Assembly: GCA_964531325.1 (NCBI GenBank) | Contig: CAZHCW010000005.1 | Location: forward strand, 62,001-126,000 | DNA from: UTCHB3 sp964531325 | GTDB taxonomy: Bacteria; Bacteroidota; Ignavibacteria; Ignavibacteriales; Ignavibacteriaceae | Length of the DNA stretch: 64,000 bases | Reading direction: 5' to 3' | Shown here: positions 61,349 through 64,000 of the stretch, one piece after another | Position numbering within the stretch: the first letter of the stretch is position 1 | Layout: every line of letters begins with the position of its first letter | The notes under the pieces: model-generated | Seen by the model: the letters and a program-made list of their open reading frames with translations, nothing else | Told to the model about the DNA's origin: nothing | Database searches by the model: none | Program-made: the position numbers and the translations under genes

Positions 61349-62716
61349 CTAGTTAAACTTTCTAAAAACTGGTTTAACAGGTCGTCCTTTTAGATATTTA
61401 TCCAATCCATTCTCAAGAGCAAGTTTATAAACTTTGAGGGAATTTTCAATTGCAATAAAAGTAGTGGATAATGACTCCTCGTTATGAGCAAGACTGATAG
61501 CTATCCAAGGCATCAAGACACCATTGTTGATCATTTCTTGAAGAAATAAAGTCCTGTACTCCAATGATAAATTTCCAGCATTGTCTTTTGTTAAAAAATT
61601 CATGGAAATTGGATTTCCGTCAATAATAAAATTATTTTCAAGCCCAATCGACCGGATAATATTTCTAAAACCGGTTCTCAGTTTCTCTCCATAGTCCCAG
61701 AAATGATTGATGGCGTTTTCTTCTTGATAAACTTTTACAGTTTCAACCAATGCTCCTAATCCCGGCATTTCCGCGCCATGTGTGGTCGAAATAAGGAATG
61801 TACGCTCAGAACCAATTGAATCTATGGAGCCAACTTTCATAAATTCTTTTTTACCTGTCAATGCTGCAACTGAAAAACCATTAGCCATACCTTTACCAAA
61901 TGTTGATAAATCAGGTTCTACACCAAAGTAATATTGCGCTCCCTTCAGATGCCAGCGGAAACCGGTGATCATTTCATCTAAAATGAAAAGTGCCCCTTTT
62001 CTGTGACAGAGAGCCTTAACCAAATGAAGAAAGTTAGTTTTGTTATCTGGACAATCCACGCACATTTTATCAACAGATTGAATATTTTCACATCCAGCCT
62101 GGCATGGCGTTAATGTTGTAGCTGGTTCCAGCATAACAGCAGCTATTTGTTCATGATACTCATCAAATAATTTGTCAAGCGAACTAATATCGTTATAATC
62201 AAATAATAATGTGTATTTATGGTACTCCTCCGGGATTCCTGAAGTAATTGGAGTTTTTCCTATGAACCAATCATCAAAAGAGAAAAATGGGTGTTGCCTT
62301 GGAATACAAATATATTTCCTGCCGGTATATGCACGAGCCACCTTCAATGCAGCAGTGGTTACATTTGACCCATTTTTTGCAAATTTTACCATTTCGGCAG
62401 AATCTATTAGGTCCACCATTAATTCTGCGGCTTCAAGTTCAATCATAGATGGACGAGTGAGGTTTACCCCATTTTCCATCTCCCGATATGCTGCTTGATT
62501 TACTCTGTCATTGGCATATCCCAAAGTAACAGCTCTAAGAGCCATTCCATAATCGAGGAACTTCCTGTCTTTGTCGTCCCATATATCACTGCCTTTTCCC
62601 TTCTTTAGAATTTGAGGGGCATTTTCCGGATACTGATCAAATCCTCTCGAATAAGTATGTGCACCACCCGGAATGACAGCGTTTAATTTTTCAGTATAAT
62701 TCATTTTTGGACTCAT
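61349..62716 (-). CDS. Glutamate-1-semialdehyde-aminomutase-type aminotransferase with a cysteine-rich insertion
   Basis: A 455-residue class III PLP enzyme: GGAHTYSRGFDQYPENAPQI at the start, EMVKFAKNGSNVTTAALKVA (phosphate loop), ALFILDEMITGFRWHLKGAQ (Asp247) and LSTFGKGMANGFSVAALTGK with Lys275 as Schiff-base lysine. After MLEPAT there is an insertion with Cys205, Cys209, Cys219 and Cys222 that ordinary GSA aminomutases lack. Together with the cytidylyltransferase and Gfo/Idh genes it suggests sugar amination, not haem synthesis. 4-nt overlap with the upstream gene. Confidence 0.87.
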   Translation of the reverse strand: MSPKMNYTEKLNAVIPGGAHTYSRGFDQYPENAPQILKKGKGSDIWDDKDRKFLDYGMALRAVTLGYANDRVNQAAYREMENGVNLTRPSMIELEAAELMVDLIDSAEMVKFAKNGSNVTTAALKVARAYTGRKYICIPRQHPFFSFDDWFIGKTPITSGIPEEYHKYTLLFDYNDISSLDKLFDEYHEQIAAVMLEPATTLTPCQAGCENIQSVDKMCVDCPDNKTNFLHLVKALCHRKGALFILDEMITGFRWHLKGAQYYFGVEPDLSTFGKGMANGFSVAALTGKKEFMKVGSIDSIGSERTFLISTTHGAEMPGLGALVETVKVYQEENAINHFWDYGEKLRTGFRNIIRSIGLENNFIIDGNPISMNFLTKDNAGNLSLEYRTLFLQEMINNGVLMPWIAISLAHNEESLSTTFIAIENSLKVYKLALENGLDKYLKGRPVKPVFRKFN

Positions 62717-63705
62717 TTGGATAATTTTTCCAGTTTGTAAAGCGTTTCAAGTACACTAATATCTTCATTAAGTGAATTGGGGAAAAGTGATTGATCATTG
62801 GCGGTGATCGCTGATATATAATCACCCACTTCGCGTATGTAAGGTTCTTCAGGATTAATATAACTGTTCTCAATTGTTCCGGAAGGGATTTTAATTGTGA
62901 GCCATTCACTTGATCCTGTTTTTGCCATCCTGACATAATTTTCATTACTGTTCCATTCGATCAATCCTTCTGATCCAAGAATGACAAGATTCCTGATAGC
63001 TTTTGGTCGAGCAATTACATCTACAGTAAGATTTAGTATTGCATTGTTTGGATAACGTAAAATACAATGATAAATATCGTCAATTTCTACAGGCAGATTA
63101 GTCTGTTTGCTCTTTACACAAGCTAAAGGAGTTGGTTCTCCAAAAATTCCATTCAACCAGGTAAGTTCAAAGGGAACAATCTCTCTACACCCCCCGGTAT
63201 CAAAATTAGAGACATAGAATTCTCTTATATCTTCCCATGGATGCCAATCCGGCAAATACTGCCCAGATTGGTAATTGATGTTTAACACCTCACCTATCTG
63301 TCCGGAATTGATTATGCTCTTTATTTCCTGTGGTGCAAAATAATATGACATTGTACAAGAAGGAGCAATTATTACAGAAGATTTAAGTCTCTTTTGTTCC
63401 AGTTGTTTAATACTTTCAAGGTCAGTAACTGATGCCTCAATGAAACAATGTTTACCATGATCGATGCCAAAATGAGCATACTTCATGTGTTGATTTGGAG
63501 GAGTTGAAATAATAAATGCATCAGGTTCAAAACTGGTGACGGCAGTCTCAAAATTTGAATAAACCTCTATTCCATATTTCATCTTTGTCTCCTCAGTTCT
63601 TTCACTGGAAATATCAAAGCCTGCGATGGAAGTTTCTTTTAAAGCAATTAGATTCCTGACTCTTCGCTTACCCATGGAACCAAGTCCGATTACTAAAAAT
63701 TTCAT
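62713..63705 (-). CDS. Gfo/Idh/MocA-family oxidoreductase
   Basis: A 330-residue NAD(P)-dependent sugar dehydrogenase. The nucleotide-binding motif is FLVIGLGSMGKRRVRNLI, with FIISTPPNQHMKYAHFGIDH following. The usual EKP catalytic motif appears as EAS in HCFIEASVTDLESIKQLE, a loss of the active-site Lys. The C-terminal half (CREIVPFELTWLNGIFGEPT) is the substrate domain. In this cluster it probably acts on a nucleotide-activated sugar acid, but the altered motif makes activity uncertain. Confidence 0.85.
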   Translation of the reverse strand: MKFLVIGLGSMGKRRVRNLIALKETSIAGFDISSERTEETKMKYGIEVYSNFETAVTSFEPDAFIISTPPNQHMKYAHFGIDHGKHCFIEASVTDLESIKQLEQKRLKSSVIIAPSCTMSYYFAPQEIKSIINSGQIGEVLNINYQSGQYLPDWHPWEDIREFYVSNFDTGGCREIVPFELTWLNGIFGEPTPLACVKSKQTNLPVEIDDIYHCILRYPNNAILNLTVDVIARPKAIRNLVILGSEGLIEWNSNENYVRMAKTGSSEWLTIKIPSGTIENSYINPEEPYIREVGDYISAITANDQSLFPNSLNEDISVLETLYKLEKLSK

Positions 63706-63709
63706 TTTA

Positions 63710-64000
63710 TTATTCCTTAAATTTTACGGGTTTAGCCTTTTTTAAGTGAGATTCGTACTTTATCTGAGCCTCTTGATTAATTATGTTAAGCTTTGGTTCT
63801 ACATTAACAAGAAGATTCATTAATTCAATCGATGAAAAGATTTTCTCAGAACTGTAAAGACGGTCAAAAATCTTTTCAAAAAAGTCGTAATCTTCCTTAT
63901 AATCCAAGGTTAATCTAATCTCCGGATGTTGGAACAAAGGCTCAGTGATGTCATTTCTTAAAACCGAGAAATTGCCATCAGTAAAGTAGCCACCCCAAAC
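63710..64000 (-). CDS. Cytidylyltransferase (SpsF / CMP-sugar-synthetase-like), partial C-terminus
   Basis: Only the last 96 codons are in the window. The gene enters from the right edge: the frame stays open from VWGGYFTDGNFSVLRNDITE up to 64000. The segment HPEIRLTLDYKEDYDFFEKI is the conserved C-terminal motif of the SpsF / acylneuraminate cytidylyltransferase group, which activates sugar acids as CMP derivatives. It is 4 nt upstream of the Gfo/Idh gene. Reading a start at 63937 would only pick up an internal TTG. Confidence 0.82.
   Translation of the reverse strand, partial: VWGGYFTDGNFSVLRNDITEPLFQHPEIRLTLDYKEDYDFFEKIFDRLYSSEKIFSSIELMNLLVNVEPKLNIINQEAQIKYESHLKKAKPVKFKE

Noticed and set aside
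63710..63937. A complete 75-codon gene at the right edge
   Set aside because: Its apparent start is an internal TTG and the frame stays open to the window edge, so it is the tail of a larger cytidylyltransferase.
1..64000. tRNA, rRNA, riboswitch, insertion sequence or prophage genes
   Set aside because: I looked for conserved tRNA arms, transposase or integrase motifs and long structured leaders and saw none; subtle RNA elements could be missed without a covariance search.

Overview
The window reads as chromosomal DNA of a member of the Ignavibacteria / Chlorobi-Bacteroidota lineage. Two very large secreted proteins end in the type IX secretion C-terminal module (NYPNPFNPST followed by a GxxSGxYxYR-type strand), many genes lack a strong Shine-Dalgarno sequence, and the gene set (diaminopimelate epimerase, OmpA with thrombospondin-3 repeats, Wzi-like and other C-terminal-Phe barrels, multiheme cytochromes) fits a Gram-negative anaerobic or facultative heterotroph. 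Assignment below class level is not possible by eye.

Layout, left to right. 0-7.4 kb: propionyl/methylmalonyl-CoA genes (epimerase plus a partial carboxyltransferase), a type IX-secreted multidomain protein, a yceI-marR operon with three candidate operators, and an exonuclease-ligase pair in which the ligase has lost its adenylation domain. 7.5-10.4 kb: two plus-strand genes (secreted nuclease/phosphatase-fold protein and a PLP decarboxylase) between inverted copies of a roughly 93-bp repeat. 10.4-19.6 kb: a six-gene minus-strand operon with an inner-membrane haem-b-type protein, a TPR protein, an FeS/FAD oxidoreductase, a 20-CXXCH cytochrome, a 40-CXXCH cytochrome and a predicted outer-membrane barrel. 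I read this as a trans-envelope electron conduit and consider it the strongest candidate for a new system here. 19.6-27.6 kb: housekeeping and envelope genes (dapF, OmpA, glgA, protoporphyrinogen oxidase, M14 peptidase). 27.7-32.4 kb: two tandem paralogues that look like membrane-spanning regulators, with an extracytoplasmic lectin-like domain (plus Kelch-like repeats in the first), one membrane helix, and a cytoplasmic SARP/BTAD-like output. 32.4-37.2 kb: small envelope proteins, a HepT-MntA toxin-antitoxin pair and hflX. 37.4-47.3 kb: a second type IX-secreted protein, DinB-like protein, wecB, and a stretch rich in two short repeat families, three of whose members are read in-frame inside genes. 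47.5-64 kb: a low-GC, tightly overlapped surface-polysaccharide locus on the minus strand, entering from beyond the right edge. It runs from a cytidylyltransferase through oxidoreductase, aminotransferase, methyltransferase, SDR, flippase, capsule-type transferase, polymerase, two ATP-grasp enzymes, a DUF354-like protein, an asparagine-synthase-like amidotransferase, wecB and a GT4 transferase to a deacetylase-like protein.

How the parts work together. The cytochrome operon supplies every layer needed to move electrons from the inner membrane to the cell surface. The polysaccharide locus supplies precursor synthesis, flipping, polymerisation and probably amide or amino-acid decoration, with a Wzi-like outer-membrane protein encoded just downstream. 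Two repeat families lie in the intergenic spaces: long degenerate tracts that typically abut stop codons, and a short GC-rich palindrome clustered around a DUF559 nuclease gene. I saw no rRNA, tRNA, CRISPR array, insertion sequence or prophage. All family names are from reading motifs; no database search was run.
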